From assembly GCA_002429595.1 (NCBI GenBank), contig DJAM01000060.1:4667-68666 (forward strand): 64,000 nucleotides of DNA, given 5' to 3'. Both the position numbers and the translations under genes were made by a program. The notes beneath the pieces were generated by a model that was given only the letters and a program-made list of their open reading frames with translations, searched no databases and was not told the origin of the DNA. The stretch is from Coxiellaceae bacterium UBA6002. Lineage in GTDB: Bacteria; Pseudomonadota; Gammaproteobacteria; UBA6002. Below, in pieces: positions 17,451 to 26,923 of the stretch. Position 1 is the first letter of the stretch. Each line of letters starts with the position of its first letter.

Positions 17451-18113
17451 ATGGAACATTCTAATGCCTATGGTCTTTGGCTTTTGGTGATTATCAATTC
17501 TGCCATATTTATTCTGTTTGCTTATAGCTTTACCAAATTCAAGACCAAACGAGATTGGCGCAGCTTCGGTGCATTTTCGGCTTTTGTGGTTGCCTATTTT
17601 ACAGAGATGTATGGTTTTCCTCTGACTATCTTCTTATTTTCAGGCTGGCTTTCAAAACATTATCCCGGTATTAATCTCTATGGCCATGATACGGGCCATT
17701 TACTGCATACGCTTTTTGGCATGAAAGGCAATCCGCATTTCGATGTATTTCATATTCTCAGTAACATACTAATATTTGGCGGTCTTTACATTGTTTATTC
17801 TGCTTGGAGCACGCTTTATCAAGCGCAAAAGAACAATCAATTAGCAACAACGGGACTTTATGCCAAGGTGCGCCATCCGCAATACGATGGTTTTATATTG
17901 GTCATGGTCGGCTTTTTATTGCAATGGCCAACCCTCATCACGTTGATTATGTTTCCAATATTAGTTTATGTCTATGTTCGTCTTGCTCATCAAGAAGAAA
18001 AAGAGACCTTGGCAGAGTTTGGTGATGCGTATAAACGTTATGCTGAAGTGACCCCAGCATTTTTGCCTCATTTTTTTCATAAACAACGAAATAGGAAAGG
18101 AGATGTATCATGA
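17451..18113 (+). CDS. ICMT/PEMT-like membrane methyltransferase
   Basis: 220 residues with about five membrane helices. The C-terminal half carries the isoprenylcysteine carboxyl methyltransferase (ICMT/PEMT) signature: TTGLYAKVRHPQYDGF (about residue 138-153), then RLAHQEEKETLAEFGDAYKR with the catalytic-region Glu-Glu. Bacterial members methylate unknown small molecules or lipids using SAM. The gene is coupled to the DUF2933 gene upstream and overlaps the next small membrane protein gene by 4 bases. DUF2933 plus ICMT pairs are a recurring feature of metal-resistance islands. The substrate is unknown. Confidence 0.85.
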   Translation: MEHSNAYGLWLLVIINSAIFILFAYSFTKFKTKRDWRSFGAFSAFVVAYFTEMYGFPLTIFLFSGWLSKHYPGINLYGHDTGHLLHTLFGMKGNPHFDVFHILSNILIFGGLYIVYSAWSTLYQAQKNNQLATTGLYAKVRHPQYDGFILVMVGFLLQWPTLITLIMFPILVYVYVRLAHQEEKETLAEFGDAYKRYAEVTPAFLPHFFHKQRNRKGDVS

Positions 18114-18364
18114 TGTTTATTTTCCATGTAGCTATAACAGTAGGATTAATTGCATTTTCGTCCGGTATTAGCTTGCTGATCTGGGGGCTGCGTAATGAAG
18201 GGGCCGCTATTCAATTAGCAAAAGTGGTAGGGTCGCTGGTTGCGATTTTAGCAGTGATCAGTATGCTATGTAGTACTTATTATGTGATCAAATATTGGCA
18301 TGAAGGTTACTTTCAAACACCCACGGCGACTATCAAGCAACTTCCAAACGAAAGTCGCGGATGA
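18110..18364 (+). CDS. Small two-helix membrane protein (second of a pair)
   Basis: 84 residues with two membrane helices (HVAITVGLIAFSSGISLLIW; SLVAILAVISMLCSTYYVIKY). It is a paralogue of 16379-16630 by the shared WxLRNEG/WANRNQG turn and the CSxYYxxKYWxE motif. AAAGGAG lies 7 bases before ATG 18110, and the ATG overlaps the preceding stop (ATGATG across TGA). Function unknown. Translational coupling implies that it works with the ICMT-like enzyme. Confidence 0.75.
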   Translation: MMFIFHVAITVGLIAFSSGISLLIWGLRNEGAAIQLAKVVGSLVAILAVISMLCSTYYVIKYWHEGYFQTPTATIKQLPNESRG

Positions 18365-18399
18365 TGAAGAAATATCCTAAGTAAAAATAAGCTACCAAC

Positions 18400-20097
18400 G
18401 TGCGGGGACTAAAAAGCAAAATCAGCAACCTAAATCGCCTGCGCAAAATTCTTGCCGTTATTGTTGAAGCAGGCGGTGGGATTTTAGTTAAAAAAATACG
18501 TCTTAAGTATTTAGTCCCCTGGTCATGTCGGATTCATTGTTTTTTTCATCCTCGCGATCCAAAAAACTGTCTCATTCAAATGAGAAAAAAAGAAAAGGTG
18601 ATTTCTTCAGAAGTTCTTCGTCAAGTATTGGAGAAGTTGGGGCCAACCTTTGTCAAATTGGGTCAAGTTTTAAGCCTTCGCGCTGATCTGGTGGGAGAAG
18701 AGATTTCAGAAGAACTTTCAAAACTACAAAGTGATGTGACGCCTTTTTCGTGGACAGAAGCGCATGACATTCTTACTGTAGAGCTACGGCAAGAGCCAGA
18801 ACGTATCTTTAAAACGATTGAGAAAAAACCCGTGGCAGCGGCTTCCTTGGCTCAGGTGCATCGCGCCTATCTGAAAGATGGCAGGGAAGTTGCTGTGAAA
18901 GTTCAACGCCCTAATATCCGACATATCATTGAACAAGATATACAGATACTTTTTTATCTTGCTCATCTTGCCGAGCGTTTCTTACCCGAGATTAAAGCTT
19001 ACCAACCTATTCGAGTCATCAAAGAATTTGCTGATTGGACACTTCGAGAGCTAGATTTTAAAGCAGAAGGCTATAATGCCGAACGTTTTCGTTTTGCTTT
19101 TAAAGACAATCCTCATGTTCATATTCCGTTGATTTTTTGGGACTATACAACATCTCGAGTGCTCACCATGGAATTTATGCACGGCGTGAAGGCAAATGAC
19201 ATTGTGGGGATTGAAAAGTTAGGAGTAGATCGGAAAAAACTCGCCTTGGTGGGTGTTGATGCCATCTTCGAGCAGATTTTGATTCATGGTTTTTTTCATG
19301 CGGATCCACATCCGGGCAATTTCTTTGCCTTAAAGGATAATGTGCTTTGTCTTCATGATTTTGGGATGGTTGGCTATCTGACTGAAGAACAGCGCAAAGA
19401 ATTGGTGAGTTGTTTTGTGGCGTTTGTGGATAAAGATATCGATCATTTTTTTAAGCACTTCATGCACCTTGCTATTTTATCTAACCAGAGCGATATCGCC
19501 AATTTTCAAAAAGATGTGTCCAACATACTCTCTGAGTTTTTCTTTTCTCCTAATCAACCCAGTATCGCTGGATCATTTTTTCGAATTATCAATCGAGGCG
19601 CCACACACGGTATCAGTTTTCCCGCTGATCTTGCCTTATTTGGCAAAGTAGTGATCACGACAGAGGCGATGGGTTTGAAGCTCTACCCAGGATTTAACTT
19701 GAACGAAGAATTACAGCCCTTCGTTATCAAAGCATTCAAATTTTATTTAAATCCGGAGCGCATAGCTGAAAGTATTAAGACCGACATTTTTGACTATACA
19801 GCCTTTCTCAAGACGTTGCCAGAACGCACTCAAAAACTACTATCACAAATTGAAGGTGGTGAGCTGAGTGTGCAAGTGGATTCCTCTGAGCTTCGAGAGA
19901 TGATGAAAGAATTTAATCGCCAAAACGATGTTCGAATCTTAGGAGTAGTGTTGATTGCTGTCCTCATTGTTACGGGGGTTCTTTTCCACCTTGAGGGTGT
20001 GAGGACAATCCTCGGAATCACACTTGGCAAGTTGGGAGTCATTGTCTCTGTTATTCTTTTTATTTGGCTCCTTATAAAATTAAAATGGCATAAATAG
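18400..20097 (+). CDS. ABC1/UbiB-family atypical kinase
   Basis: 565 residues. UbiB/ADCK signatures are present in order: the KxGQ motif in PTFVKLGQVLSLRADL (near residue 85), the alanine-rich loop VAAASLAQVH (about 145), VAVKVQRP (about 165), the catalytic-loop motif FFHADPHPGNFF (about 300) and the DFG equivalent LHDFGMVG (about 318). Two hydrophobic helices close the C-terminus. Family members support ubiquinone biosynthesis or lipid homeostasis. The GTG start at 18400 has no good ribosome site, so the true start may differ. The housekeeping ubiB would normally sit with ubiE/ubiJ, which are absent, so this is probably an accessory copy. Confidence 0.88.
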   Translation: MRGLKSKISNLNRLRKILAVIVEAGGGILVKKIRLKYLVPWSCRIHCFFHPRDPKNCLIQMRKKEKVISSEVLRQVLEKLGPTFVKLGQVLSLRADLVGEEISEELSKLQSDVTPFSWTEAHDILTVELRQEPERIFKTIEKKPVAAASLAQVHRAYLKDGREVAVKVQRPNIRHIIEQDIQILFYLAHLAERFLPEIKAYQPIRVIKEFADWTLRELDFKAEGYNAERFRFAFKDNPHVHIPLIFWDYTTSRVLTMEFMHGVKANDIVGIEKLGVDRKKLALVGVDAIFEQILIHGFFHADPHPGNFFALKDNVLCLHDFGMVGYLTEEQRKELVSCFVAFVDKDIDHFFKHFMHLAILSNQSDIANFQKDVSNILSEFFFSPNQPSIAGSFFRIINRGATHGISFPADLALFGKVVITTEAMGLKLYPGFNLNEELQPFVIKAFKFYLNPERIAESIKTDIFDYTAFLKTLPERTQKLLSQIEGGELSVQVDSSELREMMKEFNRQNDVRILGVVLIAVLIVTGVLFHLEGVRTILGITLGKLGVIVSVILFIWLLIKLKWHK

Positions 20098-20098
20098 T

Positions 20099-20827
20099 AT
20101 GGATAATCAGAAAATAATGAACAATATAATTTGTCATATCACCAAAAAATCGCTCAAGCCTGAAGAAGCCCATCGAGGTGATTTTATCAGAAAGGGAATA
20201 TTTAAACTCCTTCAGAAGGATTACCCGGATTTTAATCAAGATTCTTATATTTCTTTTGAAGAACTCAATCGCTATCGAAAGATTTATTTAGCAAGTTTAA
20301 TAAAGAAGGAGTCTAGTGAATTAAATCAACTCGAAAAAGAAGTCGTAAATGCAATCACCAAAAATGTCATTATTTCTGAAAATATTGAACTTGATATCGT
20401 TGAAAAATTAACTTTAGGTCAAAGGCTTGCTGATATTATTGCTAAATTCGGTGGCAGCTGGACTTTTATAGTCATTTTCTTTTCGTTTGTCATTTCCTGG
20501 GTAGCAATCAATATATGGTTATTAACCATCAAGCCCTTTGATCCTTATCCTTTCATTTTACTGAATCTCATCTTATCTTGTATAGCGGCTATACAAGCGC
20601 CGATCATTATGATGAGTCAAAATAGACTGGAAGACAAAGATAGAAGAAGAGGGGAGCATGATTATAAAGTTAACCTCAAGGCAGAACTAGAAATTCGGTT
20701 ATTGGATGAAAAACTAGATCATTTAATGATGCACCAATATAAAAGGTTGCTTGAGATACAAGAACTTCAGACGGATTACCTTGAAGACATATTGAAAAAA
20801 ATTGAAAAGAATTCGACTAATAGCTAA
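20099..20827 (+). CDS. DUF1003 membrane protein
   Basis: 242 residues. A soluble N-terminal part is followed by the DUF1003 core: TLGQRLADIIAKFGGSWTFI, two membrane helices, PFILLNLILSCIAAIQAPII, MMSQNRLEDKDRRRGEHDY and a charged coiled-coil tail. The family is widespread and of unknown function. The ATG follows the upstream stop by one base, so co-translation with the UbiB-like kinase is expected. The last part (about 195-240) is a coiled coil, perhaps for oligomerisation. Confidence 0.88.
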   Translation: MDNQKIMNNIICHITKKSLKPEEAHRGDFIRKGIFKLLQKDYPDFNQDSYISFEELNRYRKIYLASLIKKESSELNQLEKEVVNAITKNVIISENIELDIVEKLTLGQRLADIIAKFGGSWTFIVIFFSFVISWVAINIWLLTIKPFDPYPFILLNLILSCIAAIQAPIIMMSQNRLEDKDRRRGEHDYKVNLKAELEIRLLDEKLDHLMMHQYKRLLEIQELQTDYLEDILKKIEKNSTNS

Positions 20828-20922
20828 TAGCGGAAGATATTAGCTGCAATCTAAGCTTATCTTGCAAATACTCTATACTTATCCTGTTTCTTAATATCAA
20901 CAATCCAAATAAGGAGTAAAGT

Positions 20923-21246
20923 ATGGAAAATAATCTTAACAAATGCATTAAAACTTTCGAAGAATGTATTCGAGCATGTGAAAAATGTGCCTTTGAATGC
21001 TGTGCTCAATTGGGTAAAGACTATGCAGATTGCTTAAAAGCCTGTGTGACCTGTTCACAAGTTTGCTCCCTGTGCACCCAGCTCTGTGCGCGTAATGATA
21101 AGTTAGCTAAGGATATCATGACACTTTGTGCTAAAGCGTGTGAACTTTGTGCAACAGAATGTGAAAAACATCCCGATGAGCTTTGCAAGGAATGTGCAAA
21201 AGCCTGTCATGAATATGCTAATGTCTGTAAAAGCTGCTGTCAATAG
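20923..21246 (+). CDS. Cysteine-packed four-helix copper-storage-like protein
   Basis: 107 residues of which 22 are cysteine, arranged as repeated CxxxC and CxxC pairs along four helices (for example CIRACEKCAFECC, CLKACVTCSQVCSLC, CKECAKACHEYANVC). This is the DUF326 / Csp-type four-helix bundle that packs its core with thiol-bound Cu(I). No signal peptide is present, so it would act in the cytosol like Csp3. An AAGGAG ribosome site precedes ATG 20923, and a separate promoter in 20828-20922 is likely. Copper buffering fits the two copper ATPases and the oxidase nearby. No histidine-rich tail is present. Confidence 0.9.
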   Translation: MENNLNKCIKTFEECIRACEKCAFECCAQLGKDYADCLKACVTCSQVCSLCTQLCARNDKLAKDIMTLCAKACELCATECEKHPDELCKECAKACHEYANVCKSCCQ

Positions 21247-21401
21247 ATTATAGGAGTTTAGAATAATAATTATTTAATCTCCTTCGAAGTTGATTTAAGA
21301 CTAGCTAATCTCGGACTAGGCTCGCGTCGACCTGTACATCTTATTTTTCACTAGATTTAGGAAATCTATTGTTATAACCTTGAATTCATACAAGAAAGGA
21401 A

Positions 21402-22250
21402 TGCCATTGGAGGTAGGGCAGCGGGTCAAGTGATTAATGGTAACGAGCGATATGATATTTATGTTCGCTTAGCTAAACCGTATCGAGACAGTATCGAAAC
21501 GATAAGCAATCTTATTTTATTATCACCCAAAGGAGCATGGGTTCGTTTAAATGATATAGCAAGCATAAAAGTAGAATCTGCACCTCCGCAAATTAGACGA
21601 GATGATGTGCAGCGTCGTGTTGTCATTCAAGCAAATGTAGAAGGCCGAGAATGGGTAGTGTGGTATCAGAATTAAAACAACGGATTGAGAAAGAGGTTAA
21701 ATTGCCCACCGGTTACTCTGTTACTTATGGTGGGCAATTTGAAAATCAACAACGTACCCAAGCAAGACTAATGATTGTTGTACCGATTTCTTTAGCACTT
21801 ATTTTTTTGCTGCTTTATTTTGCTTTTAATTCCGCAGGACAAGCGCTCTTAGTCATGATTAATGTGCCGCTCGCTTTAATTGGGGGAATTTTTGCCTTAT
21901 TTATCTCCGGCCAATATCTTTCAGTTCCAGGTTCCATCGGTTTCATTGCTTTTTTCGGTATTGCAGTTTTGAATGGTGTCGTGTTGGTGAATGCGATTAA
22001 TCAAAATAAGCAAGAAGGAATGCCAATTGATGAGGCTGTATTCATCAGAGCACTATCACGATTACGTCCTGTTTTAATGACTGCATTTATTACGGCATTG
22101 GGTTTAATTCCTATGTTATTAGCACGTGGAATTGGTGTAGAAATTCAGCGTCCTTTAGCTATTGTAGTAGTAGGTGGATTAGTTTCTTCAATAGTGCTTA
22201 CCCTACTTGTCCTACCTGTACTGTATGCTCATTTTTTCAAAAATGAATAA
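21402..22250 (+). pseudogene. 5'-truncated, frameshifted helA (HME-RND pump) remnant
   Basis: The sequence matches only the last 285 or so residues of the intact HelA at 52480-55659, beginning at the codons for AIGG(K)TAGQVINGNERYDIY. Everything N-terminal to that (about 770 residues) is missing. A one-base deletion between 21650 and 21651 (GRDMGSVV becomes GRE then out of frame) splits the tail into two frames, 21430-21675 and 21651-22250. Apart from these lesions it resembles the intact copy closely. It lies directly before a cadA gene, as helA does at 55659-56224, so it is the remnant of a second helA-cadA unit. Confidence 0.9.
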
Positions 22251-22472
22251 AGTAGAACAAAAAATACTATGCAAACAGAATGTTATAATTGGTAAAAAGG
22301 ATTAAAAAATATTTCTTAAAAAAAAGATAATTCGCTTTGCTATCAAATTAATGGGTAAAACTGGAATTAAAATGTTAATTTTTAGCTAGAAGCTAGCTGC
22401 AGATTTCTTTCATGGCGATTTTTCTCTGAAAACAAATAACCTGAAACGAGCAACGAAATTTGAGTAAATGAT

Positions 22473-24599
22473 ATGATAAAAACGACCTTTTATATTCCAA
22501 AAATGGATTGTCCTGAAGAAATAAATTTGATTAAAAAACGTTTGCAGTCTATGCCAGGTATTCAACAACTCGAATTTAATCTCATCCAACGAGAAGTTAT
22601 TATTATCCATTCGCTCGCTGATATCTCGAATATTCAAACAGCACTTAAATCGTTGGGGATGGATTCTCAAATTAAAGCAGATTCTGCCACTAGCCAGCAT
22701 CAAACGACATTGCAAGCTTCTGTCACACGGAAAGATTGGGTGGTGATGGCTACTTCTGGTATTTTAGCACTGACAGCGGAAATCATTGGATTCATCACTC
22801 ATACAGAAACTTCTTTACTCGTTATCATTCTTGCAATCGCTTCGATGTTAATAGGAGGGCGCCAAACTTTTCTCAAAGGATTAAGAGCAATACGCTACTT
22901 CAATCTCAATATGAATTTTTTAATGAGCATCGCTATTATCGGTGCTGTGGCGGTTGGTGAGTGGCCAGAAGCAGCGGTAGTCACTTTTCTTTTTTCTTTG
23001 GCGGAACTTATTGAAGTGTACTCATTAGACAAAGCACGTCAAGCCATTCGAAGCCTTATGGAAATTGTCCCTGATACAGCGATCGTACAAGAGGCAGGCG
23101 GTTGGCATATTAAATCAGTTTCAGACATTGCTGTGGATTCTATCGTCTGGGTAAAACCGGGTGAACGTATCCCGCTTGATGGCGTGATTACCAGAGGACA
23201 ATCGAGCGTCAATCAAGCACCGATAACGGGTGAATCTATGCCTGTTAAAAAAAATAAAGGAGATAGTGTATTTGCGGGTACGTTAAATGAAAAAGGATCA
23301 TTCGAATTCAGAGTCACCGTCAATCCGGGCAATACCTTACTTGCCAAAATTATCCGCATCGTTCAACAAGCACAATCAGAACGTGCTCCTACTCAGCGAT
23401 TTGTAGACCAATTTGCAAAATATTACACGCCGAGTATGGTTATCATGGCTTTATTAATTGCGGCTGTACCGCCGCTTTTTCTAGGTGCTGCTTTTTTACC
23501 TTGGTTCTATAAAGCACTTGTATTGTTGGTTATTGCTTGTCCATGTGCATTGGTAATTTCAACGCCTGTTACTATTGTTAGTGGCCTCACCGCGGCAGCA
23601 AGGCAGGGTATTCTTATTAAAGGCGGTGTTTATTTAGAAGCAGGACACAAACTTAAAGTAGTGGCATTTGATAAAACAGGGACACTTACTTATGGGAAGC
23701 CTCTTGTAACAGATGTAGTACCATTATTCGATCTCACAGAAAAGCAAGTATTGCAAATAGCCGCCAGTTTGGATATTCATTCAGAACACCCTATTGCTGA
23801 AGCAATTGTGATGAGATGGCAAAAAGAGAATTCTGAAAACTCATTATTAACTGTAGAAAACTTTGAAGCTATACCGGGTAGAGGTGTGATAGGAATTATT
23901 CAAGAGAAATTTTATTTCCTAGGAAATCATCGCTTTGCTGAAGAGAAGCGAGCATGTGATACACAAATAGAGGATGTGTTAAAACGTTTTGAACGAGAGG
24001 GCAAAACAACAATTGTATTAGGAACTGATCATCAATCCCTGGCAATCATTGCAGTGGCTGACACACTTCGTGTGACGGCATTATCTGCTATTCAGTCGCT
24101 ACATCAATTGGGGCTTACCAGCGCAATGATTACAGGTGACAACCCGGTGACAGCTCAAGCCATCGCAAAACAAGTGGATATTGATGATGTGCGTGCCAAT
24201 CTATTACCCGAAGATAAACTTAAAGCCATCGATGCACTACTTAAAAGATATGGTGTAGTTGGTATGGTGGGAGACGGTATTAATGATGCCCCCGCATTGG
24301 CTAAAGCTTCTATTGGTTTTGCAATGGGTCATGCAGGAACAGATGTAGCATTGGAGACGGCTCATGTCGCACTTATGGAAGACGATCTCAATAAACTATC
24401 ACTTTTTATTACCTTAAGCCGTAAAACTTGGCATAAATTAATTGAAAATATAGCATTGTCAATAGGAATTAAAGCGGTATTTTTTATTCTCGCATTGTTT
24501 GGATTAGCAACACTATGGATGGCTGTATTTGCTGATATGGGTGCAAGTTTGATTGTTGTACTAAATGGTTTGAGGTTGTTACAATTTGCAAAACACTAA
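22473..24599 (+). CDS. cadA: P1B-type Zn/Cd/Pb-translocating ATPase, first copy
   Basis: 708 residues. The N-terminal metal-binding domain has IPKMDCPEE (residues 8-16), followed by transmembrane helices. The CPC motif VIACPCALVISTPVTIVSG is near residue 354, and the phosphorylation site DKTGTLTYGKP near residue 400. The hinge is GDGINDAPALAKAS, and VFADMGASLIVVLNGLRLL forms the last helix. The DMGAS motif and CPC pair match the ZntA/CadA group exporting Zn, Cd or Pb. It lies 222 bases after the helA remnant. Its paralogue at 56224 follows intact helCBA. Confidence 0.93.
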   Translation: MIKTTFYIPKMDCPEEINLIKKRLQSMPGIQQLEFNLIQREVIIIHSLADISNIQTALKSLGMDSQIKADSATSQHQTTLQASVTRKDWVVMATSGILALTAEIIGFITHTETSLLVIILAIASMLIGGRQTFLKGLRAIRYFNLNMNFLMSIAIIGAVAVGEWPEAAVVTFLFSLAELIEVYSLDKARQAIRSLMEIVPDTAIVQEAGGWHIKSVSDIAVDSIVWVKPGERIPLDGVITRGQSSVNQAPITGESMPVKKNKGDSVFAGTLNEKGSFEFRVTVNPGNTLLAKIIRIVQQAQSERAPTQRFVDQFAKYYTPSMVIMALLIAAVPPLFLGAAFLPWFYKALVLLVIACPCALVISTPVTIVSGLTAAARQGILIKGGVYLEAGHKLKVVAFDKTGTLTYGKPLVTDVVPLFDLTEKQVLQIAASLDIHSEHPIAEAIVMRWQKENSENSLLTVENFEAIPGRGVIGIIQEKFYFLGNHRFAEEKRACDTQIEDVLKRFEREGKTTIVLGTDHQSLAIIAVADTLRVTALSAIQSLHQLGLTSAMITGDNPVTAQAIAKQVDIDDVRANLLPEDKLKAIDALLKRYGVVGMVGDGINDAPALAKASIGFAMGHAGTDVALETAHVALMEDDLNKLSLFITLSRKTWHKLIENIALSIGIKAVFFILALFGLATLWMAVFADMGASLIVVLNGLRLLQFAKH

Positions 24600-24792
24600 A
24601 TGAATAATGAAAGTGTTGATTAGAAGAACAGGACGCATATTTTCTCCATGTCTAAGGTGGAAATATGATAATTTGCTATGATAACAGGATGATTTTGCTG
24701 CTTGATCGTCAACAAGGAAATATTAAATCATTGTCGTGGGTTGGAAAATTGAAGAATATTTTCAAATAACCAAACATGATTTAAAAAAACAC

Positions 24793-25929
24793 TTACTCAT
24801 GCAGAACTTCAATTTTATCCGTTTTTTCCCAAGTAAATTCGCTTCTGCCAAAATGACCATAAGCTGCCGTCGCTAAATAAATAGGTCTTAACAAATTCAG
24901 CGTATGAATAATACCATAAGGTCTTAAATCGAAATTTTCATGAATCAATTCCATTATTTCTGATTCTTTGACTTTGCCAGTACCAAACGTATCCACTCGA
25001 ATAGAAATGGGTTCTGCAATCCCAATAGCATAGGAAATTTGTATCTCACATCGAGATGCCAAGCCTGCTGCCACAATGTTTTTTGCGATATAACGCGCGG
25101 CATAAGCGCCAGAGCGATCTACTTTTGAAGGATCTTTTCCGGAAAAAGACCCGCCGCCATGGCGGGCCATGCTGCCGTAGGAATCCACGGCGGTCTTTTT
25201 CCCCGTTAAGCCACAATCACCTTGAGGGCCACCAATGACAAATCGACCGGTAGGATTAATATAGTAACGTGTGTTTTTATCCAACCATTCGAGAGGTAAA
25301 ATAGGCTTGATAATTTCTTCATGAACGGCTTCAACTAAATTTTTATAATTGATTTCAGGACTGTGCTGAGTTGACAATACAATGGCGTCTACTCCGATGG
25401 GTTTACCATCATGATACCGTAGTGTGATTTGGCTTTTAGCATCAGGGCGTAGCCATGGTAATTTACCACTTTTACGCACTTTCGCATGGCGTTTCATAAG
25501 GCGGTGAGCATATACAATGGGTGCTGGCATTAAAACGTCTGTCTCAGTACATGCATAGCCAAATACCATGCCTTGATCACCTGCACCTTGTGCTTCAGGT
25601 AAGGAACGATTGACTCCTTGAGCGATGTCGGGTGATTGCTTGCCAATAACTGAAACCACGGTACAAGAATTTCCGCCAAAACCCAGTGCGGGATTGTCAT
25701 AGCCTATGGTATTAACACATTCACGAACAATGTGTTCGATATCCACTGCAGCATTGGAGCTAATTTCTCCGGTTATTAGCACCATGCTAGTTTTAACCAC
25801 AACTTGACAAGCAACGCGGCAATGAGGATCTTGGGCGATATTGGCATCTAAGATAGCATCAGCAATTTGATCGGCTATTTTATCAGGGTGTCCTTCTGAG
25901 ACCGATTCTGACGTGAATAATTGCTCCAT
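24793..25929 (-). CDS. metK: S-adenosylmethionine synthase (extra copy)
   Basis: 378 residues. Start 25929 is chosen for its GAGGA site and the conserved [21 protein letters not shown]-terminus. The ATP-binding [15 protein letters not shown], the [20 protein letters not shown] loop and [19 protein letters not shown] are all intact. It makes SAM from methionine and ATP. It is the last gene of a minus-strand operon with a copper ATPase, a Usp and a periplasmic protein, 11 bases after the latter, an unusual location for metK. It is probably an accessory copy on the element. SAM demand from the methyltransferases in this window may explain it, but that is speculation. Confidence 0.95.
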   Translation of the reverse strand: MEQLFTSESVSEGHPDKIADQIADAILDANIAQDPHCRVACQVVVKTSMVLITGEISSNAAVDIEHIVRECVNTIGYDNPALGFGGNSCTVVSVIGKQSPDIAQGVNRSLPEAQGAGDQGMVFGYACTETDVLMPAPIVYAHRLMKRHAKVRKSGKLPWLRPDAKSQITLRYHDGKPIGVDAIVLSTQHSPEINYKNLVEAVHEEIIKPILPLEWLDKNTRYYINPTGRFVIGGPQGDCGLTGKKTAVDSYGSMARHGGGSFSGKDPSKVDRSGAYAARYIAKNIVAAGLASRCEIQISYAIGIAEPISIRVDTFGTGKVKESEIMELIHENFDLRPYGIIHTLNLLRPIYLATAAYGHFGRSEFTWEKTDKIEVLHE

Positions 25930-25940
25930 TAATTCCTCAT

Positions 25941-26435
25941 TTATAAATCGAGCCAATATTTTGGAAAATGTTCTTTTGTAAATTCCGCCTTAATCATCTT
26001 TTGCTGTGTGCCGATACGACGAATTTGTATGGTAATACGGTATAGATTTTGGCTATCAATTTTAAAGTAATTACCAAAGGTAATGGTGTTAGCAATTTTC
26101 ATGGGTTCGAGCGTTTTGGTTTCGCTGGTCAAACCAATTTCTTCGACTGTGGCGGTGACCTCAGCATCTGTGATGCGCTGATTTGTTGCATTATCAAATA
26201 AGGCGACAATTAGATGGTAACGATGCGTTTGACTTGGAATCCCACCGTGCATCTTGCTTTCAGGATGTTCCTTAGCATGTCCAAGAATCATCTGGGTAGG
26301 AAGGGCACCCAAGTAAATGGCTACGCCATCAACGATTTTGTAGGGCTCAATTTCGGCGGCAAACGATGTCTTCATGGATAAACTAATTGCCACTAACATG
26401 CATAACCAGACTGTCTTTTTAATATAAGTAGCCAT
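25941..26435 (-). CDS. Periplasmic hypothetical protein
   Basis: 164 residues with a signal peptide (basic MATYIKK, a hydrophobic core, then SFAAEI). The mature domain is beta-rich and mentions [28 protein letters not shown] and a C-terminal strand set, like periplasmic immunoglobulin-like or metal-chaperone domains. No family is certain. A histidine-containing [13 protein letters not shown] segment could bind metal. GGAGG precedes the start. It lies between the Usp and metK in a copper ATPase operon, so a metal or redox role is plausible. Confidence 0.6.
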   Translation of the reverse strand: MATYIKKTVWLCMLVAISLSMKTSFAAEIEPYKIVDGVAIYLGALPTQMILGHAKEHPESKMHGGIPSQTHRYHLIVALFDNATNQRITDAEVTATVEEIGLTSETKTLEPMKIANTITFGNYFKIDSQNLYRITIQIRRIGTQQKMIKAEFTKEHFPKYWLDL

Positions 26436-26467
26436 TTGCTTTTCCTCCAGATCAATGCCATCGAATT

Positions 26468-26890
26468 TTATGCATACTTCGGATACGGTAAGGTTAATAC
26501 ATCACATCTTGCATTCGATAAAGCCGCATAAGCTGTGGAGCCCAACAGATGATAAAGTCCACGGCGTTCATGATGTCCTACGATGAGTAAATCTATGTCC
26601 AGTCGCTTCATGTAGTCAGGAATAATGTCCTTTGGGTTACCGCATTCCACATATTGATTTTCAGGAGGCACATTCAATTTCTTGCCTATTTCAGCTAATT
26701 GTTCTTTTCCATGCTCCATACAGGATGCTTTGTCATACAGTAGTTCTTCATACACGCCATTGGGTAATTCAACCACATGAAGCAAACTCAGTTTTGCATG
26801 AAACAATTCATTTAATTGTTTGATTTTTTCGACAGCAAAATAATTTCCTTTACTGTCAAGCTCAACAGCAAATAAAATATGTTTATACAT
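26468..26890 (-). CDS. Universal stress protein (UspA family), second copy
   Basis: 140 residues: MYKHILFAVELDSK, then IDLLIVGHHERRGLYHLLGS with the G-2x-G-9x-G-S ATP-binding pattern near residue 105-123. AAGGAG lies 6 bases before the start. It is transcribed after the copper ATPase (33-base gap) and before a periplasmic protein (32-base gap). It differs from the Usp at 16692-17126, so the two are not a recent duplication. Confidence 0.92.
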   Translation of the reverse strand: MYKHILFAVELDSKGNYFAVEKIKQLNELFHAKLSLLHVVELPNGVYEELLYDKASCMEHGKEQLAEIGKKLNVPPENQYVECGNPKDIIPDYMKRLDIDLLIVGHHERRGLYHLLGSTAYAALSNARCDVLTLPYPKYA

Positions 26891-26923
26891 GGCAACTCCT
26901 TAAAACTATTTTTAGTTCCTTCT

